In this document: positions 9,701 to 16,804 of the stretch, piece by piece
Layout of the letters: each line of letters starts with the position of its first letter
Position numbering within the stretch: position 1 is the stretch's first letter
Assembly (NCBI RefSeq): GCF_010692325.1
Contig: NZ_JAAHHW010000007.1
Coordinates: forward strand, 28,704-92,703
From: Moorena sp. SIO3I8
GTDB taxonomy: Bacteria; Cyanobacteriota; Cyanobacteriia; Cyanobacteriales; Coleofasciculaceae
Direction: 5' to 3'
Length of the DNA: 64,000 nt
The notes under the pieces: model-generated
The model's database searches: none
Seen by the model: only the letters and a program-made list of their open reading frames with translations
What the model was told of the DNA's origin: nothing
Program-made: the position numbers and the translations under genes

Positions 9701-11406
9701 TCTGTACCTTCCCCCAACTGGGTCAGTGCTAGAAAAATATGCTTAACAGCTGCTTGTTCTTCTTCAGAAAATAGCTCATAGACCTCAGTCGCCCGTTGAC
9801 GCAAAGTACCCATCACACCACCTAATTTGACATAGGTGTTGAGCCGCAAACAGTTATCAGTGCTTTCTTCCCACAGTCGTGTTAGGGTATATTGCAGTAA
9901 TGGCAGATATCCTGGCGCATCGGCTACATCTGCCAGTATTTCGTTCACCAGTTCTGGCTCAATCTCCAATTCTACCTGTTTGGCTGGTTCTACAATTGCC
10001 TGTTTTAACTCCTCTGGTGACATGGGCGTAACTGTCACCAAATTTTGTTGAATCTGCTGTGCTAATCCGCTATAGTCCTGTTCAAGACATTTACCAAAAA
10101 AGTCTGCCCGCATCGTCAATACCAAGCAGAGTTTATCCCCGGTTTTAGGTAAAGCTCCTAATAAGCATTCAAAAAACTGTTGTCTTTCTGAGCTATCCTG
10201 ACACAAGGTAAAGGCTTCTTCAAACTGATCAACTACCAGTATCACCCGCTGGGTATTCATCACAGAAATTAATTCTGTCAACCCTTCAGAACCCTTTTTA
10301 ATCAAACCCTTGGCTTGAGCGAATTGAGTCCCCCGTGCGATATCAGATAATTCAGAATCTAAAAAGCTTAGTGCTAAAGAATTGAGGGGATGTTCACCTG
10401 GTTGAAGGATTTTTATCTGCCAACTTTCACTACCCGATAACCTCCGTCCCAGTTGTAACTGATATAATAATCCCGCCCTAACTACACTAGATTTCCCACT
10501 ACCAGACGCTCCCAAGACAGCGAGAAAATTACCAACACGCACCTTTTCCAACAATTGATCCGTTAAGGCAGTACGACCGTAGAAATACCTGGCATCTTCT
10601 TCCGTACAATCAAAATAAGCTAAGCCTTTATAAGGACAGATATTTTTTGCTGAGGTAGCCAATTGTTTTGTTGCTGCTGTCCATCTACGAGTCAGATTAA
10701 TCGGTTCACCAGAATTACTAAAAGTAGGACGCTGGGGAAAAGCATTCTGTTCTTGAGTGAGTAGATCAACTAAGGAATAGTTAGTTACCCACCGCTGTTG
10801 GCTTGGTTCTAATCCCTTAATCAGCGCAGAGGTGAGAACACTATGATTACTACCAATGTCTTCATAGGCCAGTTCAAAGGCACGAGAAGCAGCAATGAAA
10901 CACCGGTCTCTGCCTTTACCCCGGTCTCCAGGGTCGGCTTCTGCTATATTTAGTACTTCTCCGGCATAACAGCAATCCAAAATAATAATCTGCTGCCTTA
11001 CTTCACTGTCTTGTAACAGTCGTCGCAGCCATTGTAAGGATAAACCCCAACAACCCATGTCCGGGTTAACATCACTAGTGGCCAAAAAGCCTTCTTGTAT
11101 CCCCTTGCTTTTTCGTAAACCATGCCCAGAAAAATAGAGTAGCGCTGTATCTGGGGGTTTCCCATTTGGTTTGAACAATTGTACTATGGCGTCTTCTAAC
11201 TGAGTTAGAGTGACTTTGGTCTTTTTACCAACGCGAATGGTATTGTTCTGCTTATCCTTAACTGCCGGGAGTCGCGTTACCTTAAAGTCTCCGTAATTCT
11301 CTAGTAATTGGGCTACAGCTTCTGCATCCTGCCCAGGTGCCGTTAAACTCTCGAAGCCTTCATAGCTATAGGTATTAATCCCTATTACTAAAGCATTCCG
11401 ACTCAT
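6079..11406 (-). CDS. Caspase-like peptidase fused to STAND NTPase, WD40 propeller and TPR-like repeats
   Basis: This 1,775-aa protein joins an effector, a switch and sensor repeats. Residues 1-150 form a caspase/metacaspase (C14) domain with His95 in YFSGHGL and the catalytic Cys in ILDCCYAGE (Cys146 by alignment with DxCxxG). A novel-STAND type NTPase follows: Walker A GASGSGKSS near 297-305 and Walker B VILVVDQFEEAF near 394. A winged-helix-like region and a charged coiled coil come next. One membrane helix lies near 747-770 (VIIVAIIAAIFGLEFL). Sixteen WD40 repeats span about 840-1504, and four 56-residue TPR-like repeats end the protein. Known biology of the architecture: STAND proteins oligomerise on ligand recognition and activate the fused effector, often killing the cell. 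The gene is divergent from a Trypco1-like gene 92 bp away and sits between phage genes. No strong Shine-Dalgarno is visible. The target is unknown. Confidence 0.93.
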   Translation of the reverse strand: MSRNALVIGINTYSYEGFESLTAPGQDAEAVAQLLENYGDFKVTRLPAVKDKQNNTIRVGKKTKVTLTQLEDAIVQLFKPNGKPPDTALLYFSGHGLRKSKGIQEGFLATSDVNPDMGCWGLSLQWLRRLLQDSEVRQQIIILDCCYAGEVLNIAEADPGDRGKGRDRCFIAASRAFELAYEDIGSNHSVLTSALIKGLEPSQQRWVTNYSLVDLLTQEQNAFPQRPTFSNSGEPINLTRRWTAATKQLATSAKNICPYKGLAYFDCTEEDARYFYGRTALTDQLLEKVRVGNFLAVLGASGSGKSSVVRAGLLYQLQLGRRLSGSESWQIKILQPGEHPLNSLALSFLDSELSDIARGTQFAQAKGLIKKGSEGLTELISVMNTQRVILVVDQFEEAFTLCQDSSERQQFFECLLGALPKTGDKLCLVLTMRADFFGKCLEQDYSGLAQQIQQNLVTVTPMSPEELKQAIVEPAKQVELEIEPELVNEILADVADAPGYLPLLQYTLTRLWEESTDNCLRLNTYVKLGGVMGTLRQRATEVYELFSEEEQAAVKHIFLALTQLGEGTEDTRRRVLKANLVNQRYNEELIDTVVQKLADEKLVVTTEMVGKGGGVKRVAVVDVAHEALIRHWNLLRSWISENRDGMRIARKIEAAAEEWKREGKPEEIAFLLQGAKLIKAEDYLAKHLYQGQLNSDAQELIKVSQKVRERILDQEKQRQQKLLEESEAKRQAEVKARQLADKNQKQLRIGLRLVIIVAIIAAIFGLEFLKQAINSDLLAKAAKIKYYLSVKPTPKELLQAIESTAKIQDYKKSLQPKVINEVHSSLLAALDKVQERNILQGHTRPVTEIAFSPDGKQILSGSRDKTVRLWDTETGQLIHTLYGHTDDVTEIAFSPDGKQILSGSRDNTVRLWDTDSGQLIHTLEGHTDDVTEIAFSPDGKQILSGSRDSTVRLWDTDSGQLIHPLKGHTDDVTEIAFSPDGKQILSGSRDNTVRLWDTETGQLIHTLEGHTDDVTEIAFSPDGQQILSGSDDTVRLWDTDSGQLIHPLKDHTSFVTEITFSPDSKQILSGSLDNTVQLWDTESRQLIHTLYGHTDKVYNIAFSPDGKQIISASWDRTVRLWDTETGQLIHTLYGHTYPVTDIAFSPDGKQILSGSLDSTVRLWDTDSGQLIHTLYGHTSTVKDIAFSPDGKQILSSASSDRKVRLWDTDSGQLIHTLYGHILSVNAIAFSPDGKQILSSASWETTVRLWDTDSGQLIHPLEGHTGRFNVIAFSPDGKQILSGSWDNTLRLWNTDSGQLIHQLEGHTSYVNAITFSPDGKQILSGSWDNTVRLWDTETGQPLHTLEGNTSFVTDIAFSPDGKQIISASDDHTLRLWDTDSGQLIHTLYGHILSVNAIAFSPDGKQIISASDDHTLRLWNTDSGQLIHPLKGHTSSVNAIAFSPDGKQIISASDDHTLRLWDTETGQPLHTLEGHTSAVYVIAFSPNGKQIFSGSRDKTVRLWRGGNWKDWLKEGCDKLQFHPHLVAPQNNQDNKAGEACLKYADWEDKAKAEFLVRLGRAFVLQKEPNVKAAVKKFKKAQKLNPDIDLNPETRKIDKDPKKVALQLAAQEKVNQGRWLVIEGKIQKAISVYQEAQKLYPDIDLNPYTKEIDKDPKIVAHLLAAQWKVKLGRWLARKGKIEEAISVYQEAQKLYPDIDLDPDTKEIDKDPKKVAQQLVAQWKVKLGMLLAKNGEIKEAISAYQEAQKLNPDIDLNPHTKEIDKDPKKVPLQFAPKWQ
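6905..8886 (-). repeat. Array of 16 nearly identical WD40 repeats inside the caspase-STAND gene
   Basis: Sixteen units of about 126 bp (42 codons) encode GHTxxVxxIAFSPDGKQI and TVRLWDTxxGQLIH blades. The DNA is almost identical between units. Differences cluster at two spots: the two or three residues after GHT, and the loop before TVRLW (GSRDN, ASWDR, SASSD, GSLDS, ASDDH). One blade is a residue short (SGSDDTVRLW), and two have an extra residue (SSASSD, SSASWE). Such identity points to recent expansion or gene conversion. Confidence 0.93.
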
Positions 11407-11498
11407 AACAACCAGCTTTTTTTAGACAAATAGGTGCTTAAGAGGGATACAATTGTTTGATCGGTCTTTCCGGGAAATAGTTCAGGAAATATTCTGCT
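11407..11498. promoter_or_regulatory. Divergent intergenic region between caspase-STAND gene and Trypco1-like gene
   Basis: This 92-bp AT-rich gap lies head to head between the two genes, so both promoters must be here or inside the genes. A TACAAT resembling a -10 box is at about 11450 on the plus strand, but no -35 box at good spacing is obvious. A purine-rich AGGAAAT lies about 10 bp before the Trypco1-like ATG. Confidence 0.4.
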
Positions 11499-11903
11499 AT
11501 GACACAATTAACGCCAATTCAGCTAGAGGATGGCACAATTATTTATGTTGAAGCTACAGAAGATTTAGACATTCCTACGGTAAGCAGTCCAGACAACCAA
11601 GACGAAGACGAAGAAGAAGAAGAAGCTCTCACCGACAAGGGCATGAGTCCTCCTGAAAAACTACGACAACAAATAATACAACACGCTCAAATCATTGAAG
11701 GTACGATTCGGGCTTATACTATTATTGGCTTAAATGCGTTTAAGAAAAAGCCAATACCTAATGTTAAAAAAGTTACCCTAGAATTTGGGATTGAATTAGG
11801 GGGAGAAGCTGGTATTCCTTATGTTACCAAAGGTACGGCTAAAAGTAATCTTAAAATAACAGTAGAGTGTGAGCTTCCTAAGCCAATTGAAAATAAAACT
11901 TAG
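11499..11903 (+). CDS. Trypco1-like (CU044_2847-type) small protein
   Basis: The 134-aa protein begins with IQLEDGTIIYVEATED, has an acidic linker (DEDEEEEEAL), a helix (EKLRQQIIQHAQIIEGTI), and ends with KVTLEFGIELGGEAGIPYVTKG followed by a beta strand. This order (short strand pair with LEDGT, middle helix, then LEFGIELxxEAG) matches the trypsin-co-occurring domain 1 family, known from comparative genomics of NTP-dependent conflict systems. Its role there is thought to be as an adaptor or substrate for peptidase-type effectors. Here it is head to head with a caspase-STAND protein, which fits that role with a caspase instead of trypsin. The assignment is from motif memory, not a profile search. 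Confidence 0.72.
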   Translation: MTQLTPIQLEDGTIIYVEATEDLDIPTVSSPDNQDEDEEEEEALTDKGMSPPEKLRQQIIQHAQIIEGTIRAYTIIGLNAFKKKPIPNVKKVTLEFGIELGGEAGIPYVTKGTAKSNLKITVECELPKPIENKT

Positions 11904-11997
11904 TTAAGAAAAATTACGCGATCGCGTCCCATCCTGTGTTGAATTCATGTGTCTTTTGTTAAGTTAATTTATTGACATGAGTAGTTGAGAGTCTGTA

Positions 11998-12471
11998 ATG
12001 CGCAATCTGTCAAAAGACGAAAAATACGAGTTTATGGTGATGGCGATCGCTACCTATATGGCTAGGGGTAGTGAGGCTGCTGTCAGGGAATTCGGGGTTA
12101 CCGCTAGGACAATAAGACGTTGGAGAAAAAATGCCAGAGAAGAAGCCAGCGGCAAGATGCAGTCAGACATAGATATTGCCAGACAAGCCCTAGAGAATTC
12201 TTGGGTCAGAGACTGTAAAAATCCAATACAGGTAGGATGTAAGCAATTAGCCAAGAGAATGGAAACAGCCAAGACAGCAGAAGATGCTAAAGTCATTGAT
12301 TCCATTGCCAAAGCAGTCGATATCTGCGCCAATATTGTAATGGAAGGCGGAATACTTTACTCTTCAAAAAATAGTAAACATTGGTATGCGTACCGCAAGA
12401 TCTCGGATAAACAAGCTAAAAAGGCAAGCGATCGCGGAAATATTGTCCGAGGAAGATGGGACGGAGAATAA
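11998..12471 (+). CDS. Phage terminase small subunit-like DNA-binding protein
   Basis: The 157-aa protein has a helix-turn-helix near its N-terminus (GSEAAVREFGVTARTIRRW) followed by helical, basic sequence. It lies directly before the large terminase and overlaps it by 86 bp in another frame, as expected for a small subunit that recognises phage DNA for packaging. Family assignment rests on position, size and HTH rather than a diagnostic motif. A GAGAG just before the ATG could serve as ribosome binding site. It follows the Trypco1-like gene by 94 bp. Confidence 0.65.
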   Translation: MRNLSKDEKYEFMVMAIATYMARGSEAAVREFGVTARTIRRWRKNAREEASGKMQSDIDIARQALENSWVRDCKNPIQVGCKQLAKRMETAKTAEDAKVIDSIAKAVDICANIVMEGGILYSSKNSKHWYAYRKISDKQAKKASDRGNIVRGRWDGE

Positions 12472-13873
12472 ACCAGATGCCTTGGACTCGTTCATTCCTA
12501 TGCCTGGGGGACAGACAGAATTCGTTAATGCAATTCGGCATAGCCAACACTTGGTGAACGTCCAGGGGTTGAATTACCGGGGTTATTACCTCAGAGGAGG
12601 CATAGGTTCAGGGAAATCAAGAGCAGGAGCCTACTACTGTTGCTACAGAGCCAAATTAGATCCATCGGCTCGTGGACTGATTTCGGCCAACGAATATGGG
12701 CAACTAGAGACATCGACATTGGTTGCATTGGCTGAATTCTGCCAAGACTTCTCTATCCCACTATCCCCGGTGGGTAATACTCCAGAAGAGACGGCCAGGA
12801 TAATAGCATCTAGGAGATTTTGCACAATCTACCAAGCCCCATTTTTGGTACTGTCTGCCAATAAATTTGATGGTGGTACCCTCAAGGCACGCCAAGGGGC
12901 ACGAGGCATAGAAATTAGGACGGCATGGTTAGATGAATGGGCGTACAGTTCCCGCATGGCGTTTCAGACTCTTGTTGGTCGGATAGGGCGTGGTAAAGGC
13001 AACTTACCTGGACAGTTCGTAATCACTTCATCCATTAACCGTAATGACCCGTTTAACTGGGTTTATGACATGTTTGTGGATCCTGAACGGGAAGAGAAGT
13101 TAAAACAAATGTACTATTCTATTTGCTGTTTGACCTCTGATAACACTTCCTTAGATCCTGACTATTTGCGATCGCTAGAAGCCTCCTACCCACCAGAACT
13201 AGCAGCCCTAGAATTACGTGGGGAATATGTTGCCGTTACCATTGGTCTAATCTTCCGTTATTTCAAGCGATCGCAGCACTTGGATGGGGGTATCGGTGTT
13301 CAACCCAATATCCCTCTGCATTTGTCTTTTGACTTCAACCATTCCCCTGCCTGCGCGATCGCCGCTCAAGTGCCAGGCGTTCAGGAAGTGTCGGCTACCC
13401 CAAATCGCATTTATGTCATCAAAGAATGGCACCTAATCAACAGTGATACATTTGAACTAGCAAAGACAGTCACTGACTGGGTTAGGCAATTTGATTTTCA
13501 ATCTATCTTTGTCTACGGTGACGCCTCTGGGAGTGCTAGAACCGCCAACAGCAAAACCACCAACTGGTCAATAGTAATGAGCAATTTGGCTGGCCTACCA
13601 TGGCGGCAAAGATGGGGCAAAAGCAATCCCTCAGTGATTGACTCCATTCATTCCTGTAACTCTTTGTTCTTTAGCGATCGCGTCCTGGTCCACCCTAGCT
13701 GCAAAGAACTTATCAAAGACTTTGAAAGCCTGAAGTTTGACCAAAATGGCAAGGTGGACAAGTCAGATATTTTGCGATCGCATTTGGCCGATTGCTTTCG
13801 GTATTTGTGTCATTCACTTTATCCGATTCCTGGCGGCAACCAATGGCACACTTCCCTTGCTAGCTGGGGTTAA
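12386..13873 (+). CDS. terL: Phage terminase large subunit
   Basis: The 495-aa protein is the ATP-driven motor and nuclease that packages phage DNA. The ATPase part has Walker A GGIGSGKS at 71-78 and Walker B WLDEWAYS with D183 and E184, then a coupling-type motif FVITSSINR. The C-terminal RNase H-fold nuclease shows three expected acidic positions: D316 in LSFDFNHSP, D379 in FVYGDASGS and D469 in HLADCFRYL. Length and motif order are complete, so the gene looks intact. The ATG at 12386 overlaps the upstream small-subunit gene. No portal or capsid gene follows, which is where they would normally be, so the phage region is truncated or rearranged. Confidence 0.93.
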   Translation: MRTARSRINKLKRQAIAEILSEEDGTENKPDALDSFIPMPGGQTEFVNAIRHSQHLVNVQGLNYRGYYLRGGIGSGKSRAGAYYCCYRAKLDPSARGLISANEYGQLETSTLVALAEFCQDFSIPLSPVGNTPEETARIIASRRFCTIYQAPFLVLSANKFDGGTLKARQGARGIEIRTAWLDEWAYSSRMAFQTLVGRIGRGKGNLPGQFVITSSINRNDPFNWVYDMFVDPEREEKLKQMYYSICCLTSDNTSLDPDYLRSLEASYPPELAALELRGEYVAVTIGLIFRYFKRSQHLDGGIGVQPNIPLHLSFDFNHSPACAIAAQVPGVQEVSATPNRIYVIKEWHLINSDTFELAKTVTDWVRQFDFQSIFVYGDASGSARTANSKTTNWSIVMSNLAGLPWRQRWGKSNPSVIDSIHSCNSLFFSDRVLVHPSCKELIKDFESLKFDQNGKVDKSDILRSHLADCFRYLCHSLYPIPGGNQWHTSLASWG

Positions 13874-13892
13874 CACTATTAGACGATAGCAG

Positions 13893-14096
13893 TTGACAAT
13901 TATAGCTTTTTCTACCCTAATATCGCTCGTAGAGCATGAATCCCCTAGTGTGTCTTTGCCTACCCTGTCCATTACAGAGATTAATTTGACCACTTTACGA
14001 CTAGCAGAAGCCGTGGCTTGTACATTTCCAAGCCTAATCGACCAAATTACCGCACTTCTTAACGATCGCCTAACCGCTGGAGACTTTGTAACCTAG
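13893..14096 (+). CDS. Possible small hypothetical protein after terminase
   Basis: A 67-codon frame starts with TTG only 20 bp after the terminase stop and contains Leu/Thr-rich sequence ending LLNDRLTAGDFVT. It has no visible ribosome binding site and no recognised motif. Its place and strand suit a degraded phage gene, but it may be chance. The rest of the gap to 14236 shows no gene. Confidence 0.25.
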   Translation: MTIIAFSTLISLVEHESPSVSLPTLSITEINLTTLRLAEAVACTFPSLIDQITALLNDRLTAGDFVT

Positions 14097-14236
14097 AAGC
14101 AACTAAACGAGTTGACCGCTTTTTAGGCTCTTTGGTATAAACCTCTCCGGTTAGTAGATTCTCAACGGGTGCATCTCACTCTCGCAATTAGGCAAAAATT
14201 CTTATAAAACCCCCGCACTTCCCACTTTAGGGAAAT

Positions 14237-16402
14237 CTAAGCCTCCGCCCATCCCTCAATGGTAGCTACCAAAATGTTAACTAGGGGATGTTTTATTGTT
14301 TCCTTGAATGCTTCCACTCCTCCTGATTTTAAAGCATTGATTACCTTAGCTTTTAGGGTTGGGTTATTCTTTATTTCTTCAGCAGCCCTGGCTACAACTG
14401 TTAACTTTTCAATCTCAGTACTGGTGGGATTAGTCTGGGATAATTGGTTGAGAAGTTGCTGGATTTCAGCTGCTGCTTCAGCTAAGCTTTGGGTTTGCTC
14501 TGATGTAAAATTAGTAGTATTAAATTGTCTAGCATTGTCGTTAGCAACAGCAAAATTAGGATTAGTATTAACCTTAGGATTAGTAGCTTGACTTTGGTCT
14601 ACATTAAAATGACGTGAATTATCTGACATATCACTCTCCGATTTAGCTGTATTTGTAAGATTGATTATAGGATTGGATGACTGATTGCTAGTGAAAGCGG
14701 CTCTAACAATTTCCTTAAAATCCTGATTATGACTTCTTTCCGCCTCTAGCAGAGCAGTTTGTTTCGCTGCTTCCAGTCTAGCCTCATAAACTTCAAAAAA
14801 TTGTCTTTCAACCTTACCCTTATCTATTGAGTCTGGAATTTCCAAGGTAAGTAAAACATCATTTCCTTTCTTCTCAATTGCTTGAATTGAATCACCATTA
14901 ATTTCAGGGTTTTCCGCCATTAATTCTTGAAAGGCTTGACGAAATGCTTCTGGATTAACCCCATTACGCAGAAGAATCTGCACCGTATTCATAATCTGTT
15001 TATAAAGCTTGTCAAAATCCCCTGGTTTAAAAACCCGATTAGGGTCATGGGGACGGCGCTCTCGACTTCCCATATCATTGGGATTCTCTATTAGAAAAAC
15101 ATACTGACAATCAATATTAGTCAAGGTAGTTGTTGAATCAATATTCCACGCTTCTAAACAAGCTCCCGTCAAATAAACATGAGTAAAATCCGTACCAACG
15201 CAATTAGCTTCAGTTAAATTAGCCCATTCTAAATTAGCATCCTCTAAAGTGGCTTCGCTAAGATCAGCGAGTTTTAGATTAGCCTTATTTAAATTAGCCC
15301 CTCTTAAATTTGCGCCTCTAAGATTGCCTTCAACATAAGACTTATTATAACCATTACCACGAACCAATAATTCTCTGACAGCTGTATCAGCTAAGATAGT
15401 TTTACCAGGTCTAGCTCGGTCAAGCTTAATAGTATTTTGCCAACAAGTATGAGTGATAGTAGCCTCCCTTAAATCTGTATTTTTAAGAATAGCTCCCGTA
15501 AAATCAGCATCGGTTAGGTCAGCCTTGTAAAAATTTGTACCTCCTGTAGCAGCACAAGCAATAGCAATAGTGCGAATCCAGGCATCTCTGGGGTCCCCTT
15601 TTATAGCACGTATTCCCAGGTAAGTGCCAATTAAGCTTCCGGGTAAGACTGGGACTATGCCTAAGGATTCGGCTAAGCCTAAGACTCCGGCTAAGTATCC
15701 GGTTGGCATTGAGAATGACAACAAGTATATTTTGGAGGTTACGACTCCGGCTAAGGTTAAGGCTCCGGCTAAGGCTACGGCTCCGGCCATGGCTAAGGCT
15801 ATGGCTCCAGCTACGGCGAAGGTTACGTATCCATTTATGGCTTCGAATTTGTCTATGGCTAAATATAAGGCTCGAGCTATGGCTCCAGCTAAGCTTCCGG
15901 CTCCGGCTAAGGCTACGGCTCCAGCTACGGCGAAGATTACGTATCCACTTAAGATGAAGGTTCCGGCTATGGCTATGGCTACGGCTATGGCTAAGGCTAC
16001 GGCTATGGCTACTCCAATACCTTGACGAATGGAAACAGTAAAGAAGACAATTATTGCAACCAAAGCTATCCAGCCCAAGACTTGCGCTTCTACGTCGTTA
16101 TTGATAAATATTGATGACGCTAGTAAAGTCCCACTTAAAAAGCTGATAAATCCTGATAGTCCTAACCCTATCCACGAAACCAACAAAAGAACAATTACCC
16201 ACCTTTTCTGTAATCCTGCCTTGGCCTTACAAAATTTAGTTCCCTTTAGATTAGCATTCTTAAAATTAGTTCCTCTAATATCCGCTTCACTAAAATCTGC
16301 CCCGGAAAGGTCTTTACCTTGGAATGACTGACCTCTAAGATTTACCCTGCGGAAATCCCTTTCTCCTTCTGCATATCGTCTCAGAACTTCATTAGCTTTC
16401 AT
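14237..16402 (-). CDS. Pentapeptide-repeat membrane protein, copy 1
   Basis: An ATG at 16402 is preferred over a TTG at 16411 because the paralogue also starts MKA(N/K)EVLRR; this gives 721 aa. Order: a short N-terminal pentapeptide block (LSGADFSEADIRGTNF), an Ala/Val-rich hydrophobic region of several membrane segments (about 65-275), a second pentapeptide block (LRGANLRGANLNKANLKLADL), then a helical region with a Thr/Asn/Gln-rich linker and a conserved C-terminal end (HPLVNILVATIEGWAEA). Pentapeptide repeats fold as right-handed beta helices; no enzyme motif is seen. The ends are nearly identical to the next gene (16805-18913). The C-terminal part resembles regions seen on other cyanobacterial regulatory proteins, but function is unknown. 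Confidence 0.85.
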   Translation of the reverse strand: MKANEVLRRYAEGERDFRRVNLRGQSFQGKDLSGADFSEADIRGTNFKNANLKGTKFCKAKAGLQKRWVIVLLLVSWIGLGLSGFISFLSGTLLASSIFINNDVEAQVLGWIALVAIIVFFTVSIRQGIGVAIAVALAIAVAIAIAGTFILSGYVIFAVAGAVALAGAGSLAGAIARALYLAIDKFEAINGYVTFAVAGAIALAMAGAVALAGALTLAGVVTSKIYLLSFSMPTGYLAGVLGLAESLGIVPVLPGSLIGTYLGIRAIKGDPRDAWIRTIAIACAATGGTNFYKADLTDADFTGAILKNTDLREATITHTCWQNTIKLDRARPGKTILADTAVRELLVRGNGYNKSYVEGNLRGANLRGANLNKANLKLADLSEATLEDANLEWANLTEANCVGTDFTHVYLTGACLEAWNIDSTTTLTNIDCQYVFLIENPNDMGSRERRPHDPNRVFKPGDFDKLYKQIMNTVQILLRNGVNPEAFRQAFQELMAENPEINGDSIQAIEKKGNDVLLTLEIPDSIDKGKVERQFFEVYEARLEAAKQTALLEAERSHNQDFKEIVRAAFTSNQSSNPIINLTNTAKSESDMSDNSRHFNVDQSQATNPKVNTNPNFAVANDNARQFNTTNFTSEQTQSLAEAAAEIQQLLNQLSQTNPTSTEIEKLTVVARAAEEIKNNPTLKAKVINALKSGGVEAFKETIKHPLVNILVATIEGWAEA
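15700..16022 (-). repeat. Low-complexity GCC-rich hexamer repeats encoding Ala-rich membrane segments
   Basis: On the plus strand the stretch reads as iterated GGCTAT, GGCTAAG and GGCTACG words. On the minus strand these encode AVAIAIA and AVALAGA runs. It appears to have grown by slippage while keeping hydrophobic character. The matching region of the paralogue is not built this way. Confidence 0.75.
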
Positions 16403-16804
16403 CAGCCACAATTATATATAGTTGAAGTGAAGGCTGGAGCGCTCCTCGATGTAAACTACAGTCGATGAATCAGGATTCCGGAAATATTTACGTAGGAATA
16501 AATTTACTTGGGCACATAGGTTCCCTCAAAACCCTGCTACTGTCCCACCCCTGGGATGCGCTACGCACAGCCAAAGGCGATTGGTCATAGGCCACGCTAC
16601 GCGAACGCACCAGTACCAAGAACCAACATCCCAATCCGAACGCGATCGCACCTCAATACAAGTGTTAACAAATTGCGATTGGCCTATGGCCACGCTACGC
16701 GAACGCACCATTCCCTGTTCCCTACTCAGGTGCATCTCAACCCATACAATTAGGTAAAAATTCCCACACCCCCCACACTTCCCACACTACACTGATAACT
16801 TACC
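16403..16804. other. Gene-free gap with duplicated flank and GCTACGCGAACGCA repeats
   Basis: No gene is seen. Bases 16441-16505 match 18988-19052 almost exactly (GCTCCTCGATGTAAACTACA and onward), and bases near 16510-16565 resemble 19147-19195. Two copies of a common interspersed repeat (GCCACGCTACGCGAACGCA) lie at about 16592-16610 and 16690-16708. The stretch is the upstream flank of copy 1 and part of the tandem duplication that made the two pentapeptide genes. Confidence 0.7.

Noticed and set aside
15624..16025. Plus-strand frames opposite the pentapeptide gene
   Set aside because: They read the hexamer repeats in antisense (PAKATAPAMAK, RLRLRLRL); no gene features.
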